A DNA stretch of 64,000 nt, taken from NCBI RefSeq assembly GCF_002008225.1, contig NZ_MRDH01000006.1:1-64000 (forward strand), given 5' to 3'. The translations under genes were made by a program, and so were the position numbers. Below the pieces are notes generated by a model that worked only from the letters and a program-made list of their open reading frames with translations, was not told the origin of the DNA and searched no databases. This document shows positions 9,442 through 17,606 of this stretch, piece after piece; position 1 is the stretch's first letter, and the number at the start of each line of letters is the position of its first letter. This stretch comes from Agrobacterium salinitolerans. GTDB lineage: Bacteria; Pseudomonadota; Alphaproteobacteria; Rhizobiales; Rhizobiaceae.

Positions 9442-10425
9442 TTACTCGATGGCCTTTTCTTCCTTCCGCGTCGCGATCAGCGAACCGATAATGCCGGTTG
9501 CGAGGATGGCGACGGTGACGCCGAGAGAGACGGCGGGCGGGATCTTGGCGATGCCAAGCATGTCCGCCACGAAAATCTTCGAACCGACAAAGACCAGAAC
9601 CGCAGCCAGCGCATATTTCAGATAAGCGAAGCGGTGGATCAGGGCGGCGAGTGCGAAATAGAGCGCGCGCAGGCCGAGGATCGCGAAGATGTTCGAGGTA
9701 TAGACGATAAACGGATCGGTGGTGATCGCGAAGATTGCCGGGATCGAATCGACCGCGAAGATGAGGTCGGCGATTTCGACCATGATGAGCGCCAGGAAGA
9801 GCGGCGTTACGAAGGTCTTGAGCTTGCCGGTGGCCTCATCGGTTTCCTTGACGAAGAATTTCTCGCCATGCAGCCTGTTTGTCACCGGAAGGTGGCTGCG
9901 CAGGAATTTCAGGATGCGGTTATTGCCGATATCCGATTCATCATGGTCGGACGAAAACAGCATCTTGAGGCCGGTGAAGACGAGGAAGGCCGCGAAGAGA
10001 TAAAGCACCCAGTGGAAGTTTTCGACGATGGCCGCGCCGCCTGCAATCATGATGCCGCGCAGAACGATCACGCCGAGGATGCCCCAGAGCAGCACGCGGT
10101 GCTGATATTGGCGGGGAATGGCGAAATAGGAGAAGATCATGGCAATGATGAAGATATTGTCCATCGCCAGGCTTTTTTCGACAACGAAGCCGGTGACATA
10201 TTCCATCGCCGACTGTTCGCCGGATTGATACCAGATCCAGCCGCCAAAGGCCAAGCCGATGACGATATAAAAGCCCGACATCAGCAGGCTTTCACGAACG
10301 CCGATTTCCTTGGAGTTCTTGTGCAGCACGCCGAGATCGAGTGCGAGCAGGCCAAGCACGAGAGAAATAAAGACAGCCCACATCCATGTGGGGGTGCCGA
10401 GAAAATCCGATAGAAGAAAGTCCAT
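9442..10425 (-). CDS. TerC/Alx-family membrane protein
   Basis: A 327-residue protein with about nine transmembrane segments and the TerC signature: acidic residues within membrane helices ('LALDLGVLHK', 'FVVEKSLAMDNIFI', 'VEIADLIFAVDSIPA'). Family members (E. coli Alx, B. subtilis MeeF/YceF) act in manganese homeostasis and metal loading of exported enzymes; others are linked to tellurite resistance. Alx genes often carry a yybP-ykoY riboswitch. I could not recognise that motif here, but the leader contains an inverted repeat (see 10447-10500). Convergent with the HerA-like gene. Confidence 0.92.
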   Translation of the reverse strand: MDFLLSDFLGTPTWMWAVFISLVLGLLALDLGVLHKNSKEIGVRESLLMSGFYIVIGLAFGGWIWYQSGEQSAMEYVTGFVVEKSLAMDNIFIIAMIFSYFAIPRQYQHRVLLWGILGVIVLRGIMIAGGAAIVENFHWVLYLFAAFLVFTGLKMLFSSDHDESDIGNNRILKFLRSHLPVTNRLHGEKFFVKETDEATGKLKTFVTPLFLALIMVEIADLIFAVDSIPAIFAITTDPFIVYTSNIFAILGLRALYFALAALIHRFAYLKYALAAVLVFVGSKIFVADMLGIAKIPPAVSLGVTVAILATGIIGSLIATRKEEKAIE

Positions 10426-10628
10426 CAGTCAACCTTTAGCCGGACGAGGTTGGCTTTACGGATGGGGAACGTGCGTCAAAAATATACGTGGCCCCAACCT
10501 TAACAAACTCGACATCACGTGTTGTCCGGTAACACGCCAGAGGGGCCCGAGTTCTGATCACGACGAAGAGATGGGTGGGCACTGTCGCTTTTCAAGAGGA
10601 GACTTCATAAAAAAGCGAAAGGGCTTGT
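10426..10628. other. terC leader region with inverted repeat
   Basis: No ORF. On the minus strand, AGGTTGG and CCAACCT (10447-10453 and 10494-10500) form a perfect 7-bp stem enclosing a further ACGT...ACGT pairing, in the presumed terC 5' leader. This may be a structured leader. I see no convincing gene in the stretch. Confidence 0.35.
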
Positions 10629-10657
10629 TTGACAAAACCGTGAAAGCTCTGTAGAAG
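10629..10657 (+). promoter_or_regulatory. Putative rpsD promoter
   Basis: TTGACA (10629-10634), 17 bases, then TAGAAG (10652-10657). This is a consensus -35 and a partial -10 for the vegetative sigma factor. It would give a leader of about 210 nt before rpsD. Confidence 0.45.
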
Positions 10658-10875
10658 CCGCCCCAACGCCGGGCAGTGATGTCCGGTGTGTTTTGTTGAC
10701 TGCCCTGCAGTTTAAGAACTGACGTTCGGCGGTCAATATCACCGACATGTCCCGTGGTTTCTCCATTTGCATGTGAGAAGCCTGTCAGAGGCCCTGAAAC
10801 GGGCCTCAGAGGAGGGCGTGTTTCCTTAAACCGGTCTGGCAACAGATCGGTATAACCTTTTGAGAAGGAAATACG

Positions 10876-11493
10876 ATGAGCAAGCGCGAATCGGCTAAGT
10901 ATAAAATTGACCGCCGCATGGGCGAAAACATCTGGGGCCGTCCGAAGTCCCCGGTTAACCGCCGCGAATACGGCCCGGGCCAGCACGGCCAGCGCCGCAA
11001 GGGCAAGATGAGCGACTTCGGCACGCAGCTGCGCGCCAAGCAGAAGCTCAAGGGCTATTATGGCGAACTGCGCGAAAAGCAGTTCCGCGCCACTTTCGAC
11101 GAAGCAAACCGTCGCAAGGGTGACACTTCCGAAAACCTGATCGGCCTGCTCGAGTCGCGTCTGGACGCCATCGTCTACCGCGCCAAGTTCGTTCCGACCG
11201 TTTTCGCATCGCGCCAGTTCATCAACCATGGCCACGTCACGGTTAACGGCGTTCGCGTCAACATCGGTTCCTACCGCTGCAAGCCGGGCGACGTCATCGA
11301 AGTTCGCCAGAAGTCCAAGCAGCTGGTTACGGTTCTCGAAGCCGTTCAGCTCGCAGAGCGCGACGTTCCGGACTACATCGAAGTTGATCACAACAAGATG
11401 GTTGCGACCTATGCTCGCGTTCCTTCGCTCTCCGACGTTCCGTACCCGGTCGTCATGGAACCGCATCTGGTCGTCGAATTCTACTCGCGTTAA
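10876..11493 (+). CDS. rpsD: 30S ribosomal protein S4
   Basis: A 205-residue primary 16S rRNA-binding protein that nucleates small-subunit assembly. The N-terminal domain '[21 protein letters not shown]' is the alphaproteobacterial form without the Cys zinc ligands. The S4 RNA-binding domain spans about residues 95-160 ('[36 protein letters not shown]'). AGAAGGAAATACG precedes the ATG. Monocistronic, with a strong terminator, as is common for rpsD in Rhizobiales. The leader of about 210 nt could be the site of S4 autoregulation (inference). Confidence 0.99.
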   Translation: MSKRESAKYKIDRRMGENIWGRPKSPVNRREYGPGQHGQRRKGKMSDFGTQLRAKQKLKGYYGELREKQFRATFDEANRRKGDTSENLIGLLESRLDAIVYRAKFVPTVFASRQFINHGHVTVNGVRVNIGSYRCKPGDVIEVRQKSKQLVTVLEAVQLAERDVPDYIEVDHNKMVATYARVPSLSDVPYPVVMEPHLVVEFYSR

Positions 11494-11515
11494 TCGACGC
11501 GTTTCAGTATTCAGA

Positions 11516-11542
11516 AAGCCGCCCTTCGGGGCGGCTTTTTTG
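11516..11542 (+). terminator. rpsD intrinsic terminator
   Basis: AAGCCGCC-cttcgg-GGCGGCTT hairpin with a UUCG-type loop, followed by a T run, 22 bases after the rpsD stop. Confidence 0.9.
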
Positions 11543-11562
11543 TTGGTTGGGGAAGGCTTTGC

Positions 11563-12492
11563 ATGCAAGACATTCAGGGTATCGTCGATTCCATCTATGA
11601 CAGCATGCTGCCGAGATTGGGTGAGGGGAAGGTTGCGGATTACATTCCCGAACTCGCCAAGGTCGATCCCAACCAGTTCGGCATTGCCATCACCACTGTC
11701 GATGGAACCACCTATACGGCCGGCAATGCGCTAACGCCGTTTTCGATCCAGAGCATTTCCAAGGTCTTCATGCTGACGCTGGCGCTCGGCAAGGCCGGTG
11801 AGACGGTGTGGAACCGGGTAGGGCGCGAGCCTTCAGGCTCTTCCTTCAACTCCATCGTCCAGCTGGAGCACGAGCACGGAATCCCACGCAATCCCTTCGT
11901 CAATGCCGGCGCCATCGTGGTGACCGATATCGTGCTTGCCGGCCACCAGCCGCGCGAGGCTATCGGCGAGCTTCTGCGTTTCGTTCGTTACCTCGCGGAT
12001 GACGATACGATCAGCATTGACGACACGGTGGCGAAATCCGAGCAGGCGACGGGGTTCCGCAATTTTGCGCTCGCCAATTTCATGCGCTCCTTCGGCAATC
12101 TGCACCATCCCGTGGAATATACGCTCGGCGTTTATTTCCACCAGTGCGCGCTTTCCATGACCTGCGCTCAGCTGTCCCGCGCCGGGCTGTTTCTTGCCAA
12201 TCGTGGCCGCAACCCGCTGACGGGGCATACAGTTGTGTCGGACCGGCGGGCGCGGCGTATCAATGCGCTGATGCTGACCTGCGGCCATTATGACGGATCG
12301 GGCGATTTCGCCTATCATGTCGGCCTGCCGGGCAAGAGCGGTGTCGGCGGCGGCATCATGGCGGTGGCGCCGGGCAAGGCTTCGATCGCCGTCTGGTCGC
12401 CGGGTCTCAACAAGGTCGGAAACTCGGCGCTCGGGTCACAGGCGCTGGAATTGCTGGCAACGAAAACCGGCTGGTCGGTATTCGGGGCTTGA
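11563..12492 (+). CDS. glsA: Glutaminase A
   Basis: A 309-residue hydrolase of the beta-lactamase-like fold converting glutamine to glutamate and ammonia. The catalytic SxxK motif is 'SISK' (Ser64-Lys67). '[13 protein letters not shown]' and '[19 protein letters not shown]' near the C-terminus are diagnostic of the family. Full length. It starts soon after the rpsD terminator, with GGGGAAGG upstream of the ATG. ttcA starts about 60 bases downstream on the same strand. In rhizobia glutaminase is linked to nitrogen and acid-stress physiology; no regulatory site was seen here. Confidence 0.97.
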   Translation: MQDIQGIVDSIYDSMLPRLGEGKVADYIPELAKVDPNQFGIAITTVDGTTYTAGNALTPFSIQSISKVFMLTLALGKAGETVWNRVGREPSGSSFNSIVQLEHEHGIPRNPFVNAGAIVVTDIVLAGHQPREAIGELLRFVRYLADDDTISIDDTVAKSEQATGFRNFALANFMRSFGNLHHPVEYTLGVYFHQCALSMTCAQLSRAGLFLANRGRNPLTGHTVVSDRRARRINALMLTCGHYDGSGDFAYHVGLPGKSGVGGGIMAVAPGKASIAVWSPGLNKVGNSALGSQALELLATKTGWSVFGA

Positions 12493-12553
12493 TCTTGCCG
12501 GCGGATGGGGGCATTGCCTGCATGAAGAACGGCAGTCGTGCCGGAGCGAGCGG

Positions 12554-13480
12554 ATGATGAACATTCTCACCAGGATCGATGACATCGCGGAGAAGGTCGG
12601 GGCAGATCAGGAACCGCCGGAAGAGAGCGGTAACTCGCACCCGCTGTTCGACAACGCGCCGCGCTCGGTCTCGTTCAACAAGCTGCGCAAGCGGCTGCTG
12701 CGCAACGTCCGCCAGGCCTTTGAAGATTTCGGCATGCTGAAGGGCCAGAAGCGCTGGCTGGTCGGCCTTTCCGGCGGCAAGGACAGTTACGGTCTTCTGG
12801 CGCTGCTGCTCGATCTCAAATGGCGCGGCCTTTTGCCGGTGGAACTGGTCGCCTGCAATCTCGATCAGGGCCAGCCGAATTTTCCAAAGCATGTCCTGCC
12901 GGAATATCTGGCGAAGATCGGTGTGCCCCATCGCATCGAATATCGTGACACCTATTCCGTGGTGAAGGAAAAGGTGCCGTCCGGCGGCACCTACTGTTCG
13001 CTCTGTTCGCGGCTCAGGCGCGGCAATCTCTACCGCATCGCGCGGGAGGAGGGCTGCGACGCGCTGCTGCTCGGCCATCACCGCGAGGATATTCTCGAAA
13101 CCTTCTTCATGAACTTCTTCCATGGCGGCCGTCTGGCCGGCATGCCGGCGAAGCTTTTGAATGATGAGGGCGACCTGATGGTCATGCGCCCGCTCGCCTA
13201 TTGCGCCGAGGAAGATATGGCGAAATTCGCGGCGGCGATGGAATTCCCGATCATTCCCTGCGACCTCTGCGGCTCGCAGGACGGGCTTCAGCGCAATGCC
13301 ATGAAGGAGATGCTGGCCGACATCGAGCGGCGTATGCCGGGCCGCAAGGACGTGATGCTGAGGGCGCTTGCCCATGTCAATCCGTCGCATCTGCTCGATC
13401 CCAAGCTTTTTGATTTTTCGGCGCTTTCTGTCACCGGGGCGTCACCTGAAGAGCGTAGGGAGGCCAACTCCCCCTTATGA
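12554..13480 (+). CDS. ttcA: tRNA 2-thiocytidine biosynthesis protein TtcA
   Basis: A 308-residue enzyme that thiolates C32 of certain tRNAs. The PP-loop ATP pyrophosphatase motif '[14 protein letters not shown]' lies near residue 72. CxxC '[13 protein letters not shown]' and a further cysteine pair '[14 protein letters not shown]' are consistent with the [4Fe-4S]-binding cysteines of TtcA. '[16 protein letters not shown]' is the conserved His/Asp block. The ATG at 12554 (or 12557) is chosen because the long upstream frame overlaps glsA. It depends on cellular Fe-S supply, such as the suf operon in this window. Confidence 0.95.
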   Translation: MMNILTRIDDIAEKVGADQEPPEESGNSHPLFDNAPRSVSFNKLRKRLLRNVRQAFEDFGMLKGQKRWLVGLSGGKDSYGLLALLLDLKWRGLLPVELVACNLDQGQPNFPKHVLPEYLAKIGVPHRIEYRDTYSVVKEKVPSGGTYCSLCSRLRRGNLYRIAREEGCDALLLGHHREDILETFFMNFFHGGRLAGMPAKLLNDEGDLMVMRPLAYCAEEDMAKFAAAMEFPIIPCDLCGSQDGLQRNAMKEMLADIERRMPGRKDVMLRALAHVNPSHLLDPKLFDFSALSVTGASPEERREANSPL

Positions 13481-13496
13481 AGAAGTGCCCCGCCCG

Positions 13497-14324
13497 ATGA
13501 CCCTTTCCGACAAAGATATCGATTTTCTTATTTCCACCGTTGCCGCTGCCGGCGCAAATGAAATTCTTCCCCGCTTCCGAAACCTGAGCGCCGGTGCGAT
13601 CTCCGAAAAGACCTCGGCCGTCGATCTGGTCACCGAGGCCGATGTTCTGGCGGAAAAGGCGATCACCGCTGCTCTCCTTCAGCGATTTCCGAAGGCCCAT
13701 ATCGTCGGCGAAGAGGCCTATGAGGCGGACCAATCCGTCATTCCAGCCCTTGCCGATGCGCCGCTTGCCTTCGTGATCGATCCCATCGACGGCACTTTCA
13801 ATTACGCTTCCGGTTTTCCCGCTTTCGGCACGCTGCTTGCGGTCACCGTCAAGGGCGAGACGGTGGCGGGCATCATCCACGATCCCGTGATGGGCGATAC
13901 CATCGTTGCCCTGAAAGGCGAGGGCGCGTTTCTCAACCGCAGGAACGGTTCGCAGGCGAAGCTCAGTGTTGCCGATCCCGCGCCATTGTCCGATATGGTC
14001 GGCATCTTTTCCTGGGGCCACAGCCATCAGGATCGCCGGCCGGTGATTGCCGCCAATATGGCCAAGATCAAGATGGCACTGTCGCTCAACTGCTCGGCAC
14101 ATGAATATTGGCTCGCCTCGGCCGGCAAGCTGCATTTCATCGGCCATGAAAAGCTGATGCCGTGGGATCATCTCGCCGGCGTGCTCATTCATCAAGAGGC
14201 GGGTGGCTACACGGCCCGTTTCGACAATACGCCCTATCGGCCGGGACAAACGGAGGGCGGCATCCTATCCGCCCCCGACAAGGAAAGCTGGAAGATGCTG
14301 CGACGGGAAATCGTCGCCTTATAA
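13497..14324 (+). CDS. Inositol monophosphatase family protein (first of tandem pair)
   Basis: A 275-residue Mg-dependent, Li-sensitive phosphatase-fold protein. Metal-binding motifs: 'GEEAYEADQ' (Glu), 'VIDPIDGTFNYASG' (DPxDGT, near residue 92) and 'MPWDHLAGVLIHQEAGG' (second motif, near 222). The substrate could be inositol-1-phosphate, PAP or histidinol-phosphate; rhizobial genomes carry several paralogues and motifs alone do not separate them. The start ATG at 13497 lies 16 bases after the ttcA stop, so cotranscription with ttcA is probable. Confidence 0.9.
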   Translation: MTLSDKDIDFLISTVAAAGANEILPRFRNLSAGAISEKTSAVDLVTEADVLAEKAITAALLQRFPKAHIVGEEAYEADQSVIPALADAPLAFVIDPIDGTFNYASGFPAFGTLLAVTVKGETVAGIIHDPVMGDTIVALKGEGAFLNRRNGSQAKLSVADPAPLSDMVGIFSWGHSHQDRRPVIAANMAKIKMALSLNCSAHEYWLASAGKLHFIGHEKLMPWDHLAGVLIHQEAGGYTARFDNTPYRPGQTEGGILSAPDKESWKMLRREIVAL

Positions 14325-14353
14325 CATCACGCCCAAATAGAAGGATATCGCCC

Positions 14354-15178
14354 ATGGCTCTCGAACTCGACATCGCCTCTCTTGCCAATGCGCTTCAGGA
14401 GGCGGCGGCAGTGGAAATCTTACCAAGGTTCCGCAATCTGGGCGAAGGCGATGTACGGATGAAGACCGAGGCGATAGACCTCGTCACAGAGGGCGACGAG
14501 GCCGCCGAGCGGTTGATCCGCGCCCGCGTTCAGGAGATCATGCCTGACGCCCTGTTCATCGGTGAAGAGGCGGTGGCGGCGGATGCCTCGCTGCTCGGCA
14601 AGCTTGCCGATGCCGATCTGGCTGTGGTGGTCGATCCCATCGACGGCACCTATAATTTCGCTTCCGGCCTGCCGCTCTTCGGCGTGATGATGAGCGTCAT
14701 TTCCAAGGGCGAGACCGTTGCGGGGCTGATCTTCGACCCCATGGGCAACGACTGGGCGATTGCCGAAAAGGGCTCCGGCGCATGGCTGTGCAGCGCCGAT
14801 GGTTCGCAGACGCAGATGTCGGTCGTGCCGGCGCCGGAACTGTCGCAGATGGTCGGCATCGCCAATACCGGCTATTTCGAGGTGGAAACACGGCGCAAGA
14901 TCCTGATGAATCTGGCGGATGTGCGGCTCTTCACCAGCTACCGTTGTGCTGCGCACGAATATCGCCTGTTCTGCGGCGGCCACATGCATTTCCTGATGTA
15001 CAACAAGCTGATGCCCTGGGACCATCTGGCCGGCACGCTGCTGTCGCAGGAAGCGGGCGCCTATGCGGCGCGCCTCGACGGCTCGCCCTATCTGCCAAGC
15101 CATGTGGATGGCGGGCTGCTGCTTGCGCCTGACCAGCAGACATGGGAGCTGCTGCGGGAGAAGATTTTTACGGTTTGA
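14354..15178 (+). CDS. Inositol monophosphatase family protein (second of tandem pair)
   Basis: A 274-residue paralogue of the preceding protein with the same motif order: 'GEEAVAADA', 'VVDPIDGTYNFASG' and 'MPWDHLAGTLLSQEAGAYAA'. The two proteins align along their whole length and share many blocks (EILPRFRNL, LVTE.D, KLMPWDHLAG), so they arose by tandem duplication. AAGGA precedes the ATG by 8 bases, 29 bases after the first paralogue. Histidinol-phosphatase, inositol phosphatase or PAP phosphatase activity are all possible. Confidence 0.9.
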   Translation: MALELDIASLANALQEAAAVEILPRFRNLGEGDVRMKTEAIDLVTEGDEAAERLIRARVQEIMPDALFIGEEAVAADASLLGKLADADLAVVVDPIDGTYNFASGLPLFGVMMSVISKGETVAGLIFDPMGNDWAIAEKGSGAWLCSADGSQTQMSVVPAPELSQMVGIANTGYFEVETRRKILMNLADVRLFTSYRCAAHEYRLFCGGHMHFLMYNKLMPWDHLAGTLLSQEAGAYAARLDGSPYLPSHVDGGLLLAPDQQTWELLREKIFTV

Positions 15179-15230
15179 GGTGGCGTGACAAGGTTGCGGC
15201 TTGATGGTGGACATCATCTACCTCACCTCT

Positions 15231-15304
15231 GTCATCCTCGCCCTTGAGGCGAGGATCCACAGGCGGTTGAAGCGATGGATCCTCGGGTCAGGCCCGAGGA
15301 TGAC
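15231..15304. repeat. Two-hairpin palindromic repeat element (gene-less)
   Basis: Two 28-base units in inverted orientation. The left unit begins GTCATCCTCG and folds as ATCCTCGCC-cttga-GGCGAGGAT. The right unit ends CGAGGATGAC and folds as ATCCTCGGG-tcagg-CCCGAGGAT. An 18-base spacer separates them. Each is a 9-bp stem with a 5-nt loop. The architecture equals the boundaries of the GIY-YIG cassette at 48091-48515, but without a gene. Confidence 0.85.
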
Positions 15305-15371
15305 GCCAAGAGTGGGGAATGGGTGCTGAAACTGGCCGACGCTGAGTGTTACGCCAGCCGTCAATCAAATA

Positions 15372-15410
15372 AAAAGGGCGCGGAACAGAATTCCGCGCCC
15401 TTTTCTTTTT
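15372..15410 (-). terminator. Terminator of the MFS gene (bidirectional)
   Basis: AAAAGGGCGCGGAA-cagaa-TTCCGCGCCCTTTT, a 14-bp perfect stem with T runs on both strands, immediately after the MFS stop codon on the minus strand. It can also stop rightward transcription from the phosphatase genes. Confidence 0.85.
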
Positions 15411-15419
15411 CAACCGGTG

Positions 15420-16670
15420 TTACCGTGTCGGCTTGTTATGCGCCTGAAACAGCATGCCCTTTTCGCCGATCAGCACGAAGATCAGGCCGATGATGGAGAC
15501 CACGAAAAAGCCTGCCACCATGGGCAGCGCAGTGCCGTTAAACGCCTGGCCGATGGCCGCACCGATCAGCGAGCCGCCCACGGTTCCCATGAAACCGATA
15601 ACGGAAGAGGCGGTGCCGGCGACATGGCCGAGCGGCTCCATGGCGAGCGAGTTGAAGTTCGAGCCGATCCAGCCGAACTGGAACATGGCAAGCGCAAAGA
15701 ACACGATGAAGATGGCGAAAGGCATCGGCTCCGGCCCCAGCACCTGCACCACCAGCCAGACGAAGGTGATGGCGATGAAGCCCAGCAGCGATCCGTGCGA
15801 CAGCTTGCGCATGCCGAACCGGCCGACCAGCCTGGCGTTAATGAAGGACGAGAAGGCCATGAACAGGGCAACGCCCGCAAAGGCCGCCGCAAACCATGCG
15901 CCAAGGCCGTATATGCCCTTGTAGACCTGCTCAGCCGAGTTGATGAAGCCGAACAGCGCGCCGAAGATGAAGGTGCTGGAAAGCGTATAACAGAGCGCGA
16001 TACGGTTGGTGAGCACGATCTTGAAGCCGCTAAGGATCGAACGAGCCGTGAAAGGCCTGACGTCATCAGGATGCAGGGTTTCCGGCAGGCGGAAATACAT
16101 CCAGGCCGTCACGATGGCAGCAATTCCGGCCATGAAGGCGAAGATCAGGTGCCAGTTGCCGAAAAAAAGCACGATCTGACCGGTGCCGGGCGCGATGACC
16201 GGAACAACCATGAAGACCATCATGATCAGCGACATGACTTCCGCCATCTGGCGGCCGCCATAGATATCGCGCACGATCGAGATGGTGATGACGCGCGTTG
16301 CTGCCGAACCGATGCCCTGAATGAAGCGCAGGAACAGCAGGCCCGCAAAGGACGGCACGAAGACGACGGCAACGGCTGAAACGATGTAGATCGCAAGGCC
16401 GAAAAGCATTGGCTTGCGACGTCCGAAACGGTCCGAGATCGGTCCGTAGACGAGCTGGGCTATGCCCAAGCCGAGAAGATAGGTGGAGATGACGTACTGG
16501 CGATGGTTCTCATTCTCCACGCCCAGCGAGGCGCCGATTTCCTGAAGACCGGGTAGCATGATGTCGATGGCGAGCGCATTCATTGCCATCAGCATGGCTG
16601 CCAGCGCAATGAATTCCGTACGCCCCATCGAGCCTGCGCGCGAAGCGGTGGATTGTGAAAGTTCTGTCAC
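15420..16670 (-). CDS. MFS drug-resistance transporter (Bcr/CflA-like)
   Basis: A protein of about 416 residues with 12 predicted transmembrane helices. It carries the DHA1 motif A 'GPISDRFGRRKPMLFGL' between TM2 and TM3, 'FIQGIGSAATRV' in TM4, and motif C-like 'VIAPGTGQIVL' in TM5. Proton-driven exporter of small hydrophobic drugs or amino acid derivatives; substrate unknown. I favour the GTG at 16670, with GGGG upstream, over ATG 16706, which lies in a hairpin loop, and TTG 16736. It is co-oriented with the glutaredoxin gene upstream. Confidence 0.88.
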   Translation of the reverse strand: MTELSQSTASRAGSMGRTEFIALAAMLMAMNALAIDIMLPGLQEIGASLGVENENHRQYVISTYLLGLGIAQLVYGPISDRFGRRKPMLFGLAIYIVSAVAVVFVPSFAGLLFLRFIQGIGSAATRVITISIVRDIYGGRQMAEVMSLIMMVFMVVPVIAPGTGQIVLFFGNWHLIFAFMAGIAAIVTAWMYFRLPETLHPDDVRPFTARSILSGFKIVLTNRIALCYTLSSTFIFGALFGFINSAEQVYKGIYGLGAWFAAAFAGVALFMAFSSFINARLVGRFGMRKLSHGSLLGFIAITFVWLVVQVLGPEPMPFAIFIVFFALAMFQFGWIGSNFNSLAMEPLGHVAGTASSVIGFMGTVGGSLIGAAIGQAFNGTALPMVAGFFVVSIIGLIFVLIGEKGMLFQAHNKPTR

Positions 16671-16695
16671 AGGATTGCCCCAAAAAGAACGGCAA

Positions 16696-16718
16696 AGGCG
16701 TTGCATGAAGCAACGCCT
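16696..16718 (-). terminator. Hairpin between grxD and the MFS gene
   Basis: AGGCGTTGC-atgaa-GCAACGCCT, a perfect 9-bp inverted repeat. On the minus strand it is followed by TTTGCCGTTCTTTTT, so it may be a weak terminator for the glutaredoxin gene. It also lies in the MFS leader and could be an operator. Confidence 0.45.
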
Positions 16719-16765
16719 GGCATAAATTTCTGACAATCAGGGTGGGCCGGATGAACCGGCCGAAA

Positions 16766-17101
16766 TCAGGCCGCGCCGCGGACGCTGATACCCTGTTCTT
16801 GGAAGTGGCTCTGCAACTCGCCCGACTGGAACATCTCTCTTACGATGTCACAGCCGCCGACGAATTCGCCCTTGACGTAGAGCTGCGGGATGGTCGGCCA
16901 GTTGGAATAGTCCTTGATGCCCTGACGGATGTCCGCATCGGCAAGCACGTTGATGCCTTTGTAGTCGACGCCGAGATAATCGAGGATCTGTACCACCTGG
17001 CCGGAAAAACCGCATTGCGGAAATTGCGGGGTGCCCTTCATGAAAAGAACGATGTCGTTGCTCTTCACTTCGCTGTCGATCATGTCGTGAATGCCGCTCA
17101 T
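16766..17101 (-). CDS. grxD: Monothiol glutaredoxin, Grx4/GrxD type
   Basis: A 111-residue CGFS glutaredoxin with '[21 protein letters not shown]' (active Cys at about residue 30), the cis-Pro motif '[20 protein letters not shown]' and GSH-binding residues. Such proteins bind a bridging [2Fe-2S] cluster with glutathione, pair with BolA proteins and deliver or sense Fe-S clusters; they do not act as classical oxidoreductases. A BolA gene lies 1.8 kb away on the same strand (18898-19131). An AAAGGAAT-like Shine-Dalgarno precedes the ATG. Confidence 0.97.
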   Translation of the reverse strand: MSGIHDMIDSEVKSNDIVLFMKGTPQFPQCGFSGQVVQILDYLGVDYKGINVLADADIRQGIKDYSNWPTIPQLYVKGEFVGGCDIVREMFQSGELQSHFQEQGISVRGAA

Positions 17102-17247
17102 AGGCCTATTCCTTTCACATGCGGTTCAAGGCCGCTGCTTTCTGTTAGCCTCTAAATAACATGTCGCGCCGTGATTTCCACCCGGGGGAGCGTAAAAAAT
17201 GCGTCTCGATGGCATGGCGTGAGGGGGGAAATCCGGCCTGCGGCTTT

Positions 17248-17496
17248 TTATTTATACCGCTGCCGGCTGCGGGCAGCCGCGGTGCGCTTTTTGCTGACCT
17301 GTTTCCGGGCGGGTTTCGGTTTGACGGCGGCCTTGATTGCGGCTTCCAGCACGGAACCGAGGATACCGCCGGCCGCAGAGCGGGTACTTTTCGTCCGGCG
17401 CGCGCGGCGTGTCTTGCGGATGCCGGATTTGGTCAGCACTTCGGCGAGAGCGCCTTTGACGACGCCGTTGAGCAATTGATCGACGATGCCAGACAA
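17248..17496 (-). CDS. Small basic protein of unknown function
   Basis: An 82-residue protein. The N-terminal amphipathic part (MSGIVDQLLNGVVKGALAEVL) is followed by two strongly basic segments (KTRRARRTKSTR and a C-terminal KKRTAAARSRQR tail) around a hydrophobic stretch 'GGILGSVLEAAIKAAV'. No family is recognised. Nucleic acid or membrane-surface interaction is possible from composition alone. It starts at TTG with GTGAGGG 6 bases upstream. It lies upstream of grxD, separated by about 150 bases. Confidence 0.6.
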   Translation of the reverse strand: MSGIVDQLLNGVVKGALAEVLTKSGIRKTRRARRTKSTRSAAGGILGSVLEAAIKAAVKPKPARKQVSKKRTAAARSRQRYK

Positions 17497-17606
17497 ATTT
17501 CCCTCACCGATAAATAAATCATATTTCTGTCGCGTTTTTTACTATACGTGCATCGCCCACTGTATCAAGCGATCCTTTCGGGTGTCTCCAGCCTGAAGGT
17601 CTATGC

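Noticed and set aside
10426-10560. yybP-ykoY manganese riboswitch upstream of terC
   Set aside because: The conserved internal loops could not be identified by eye; only a generic inverted repeat remains.
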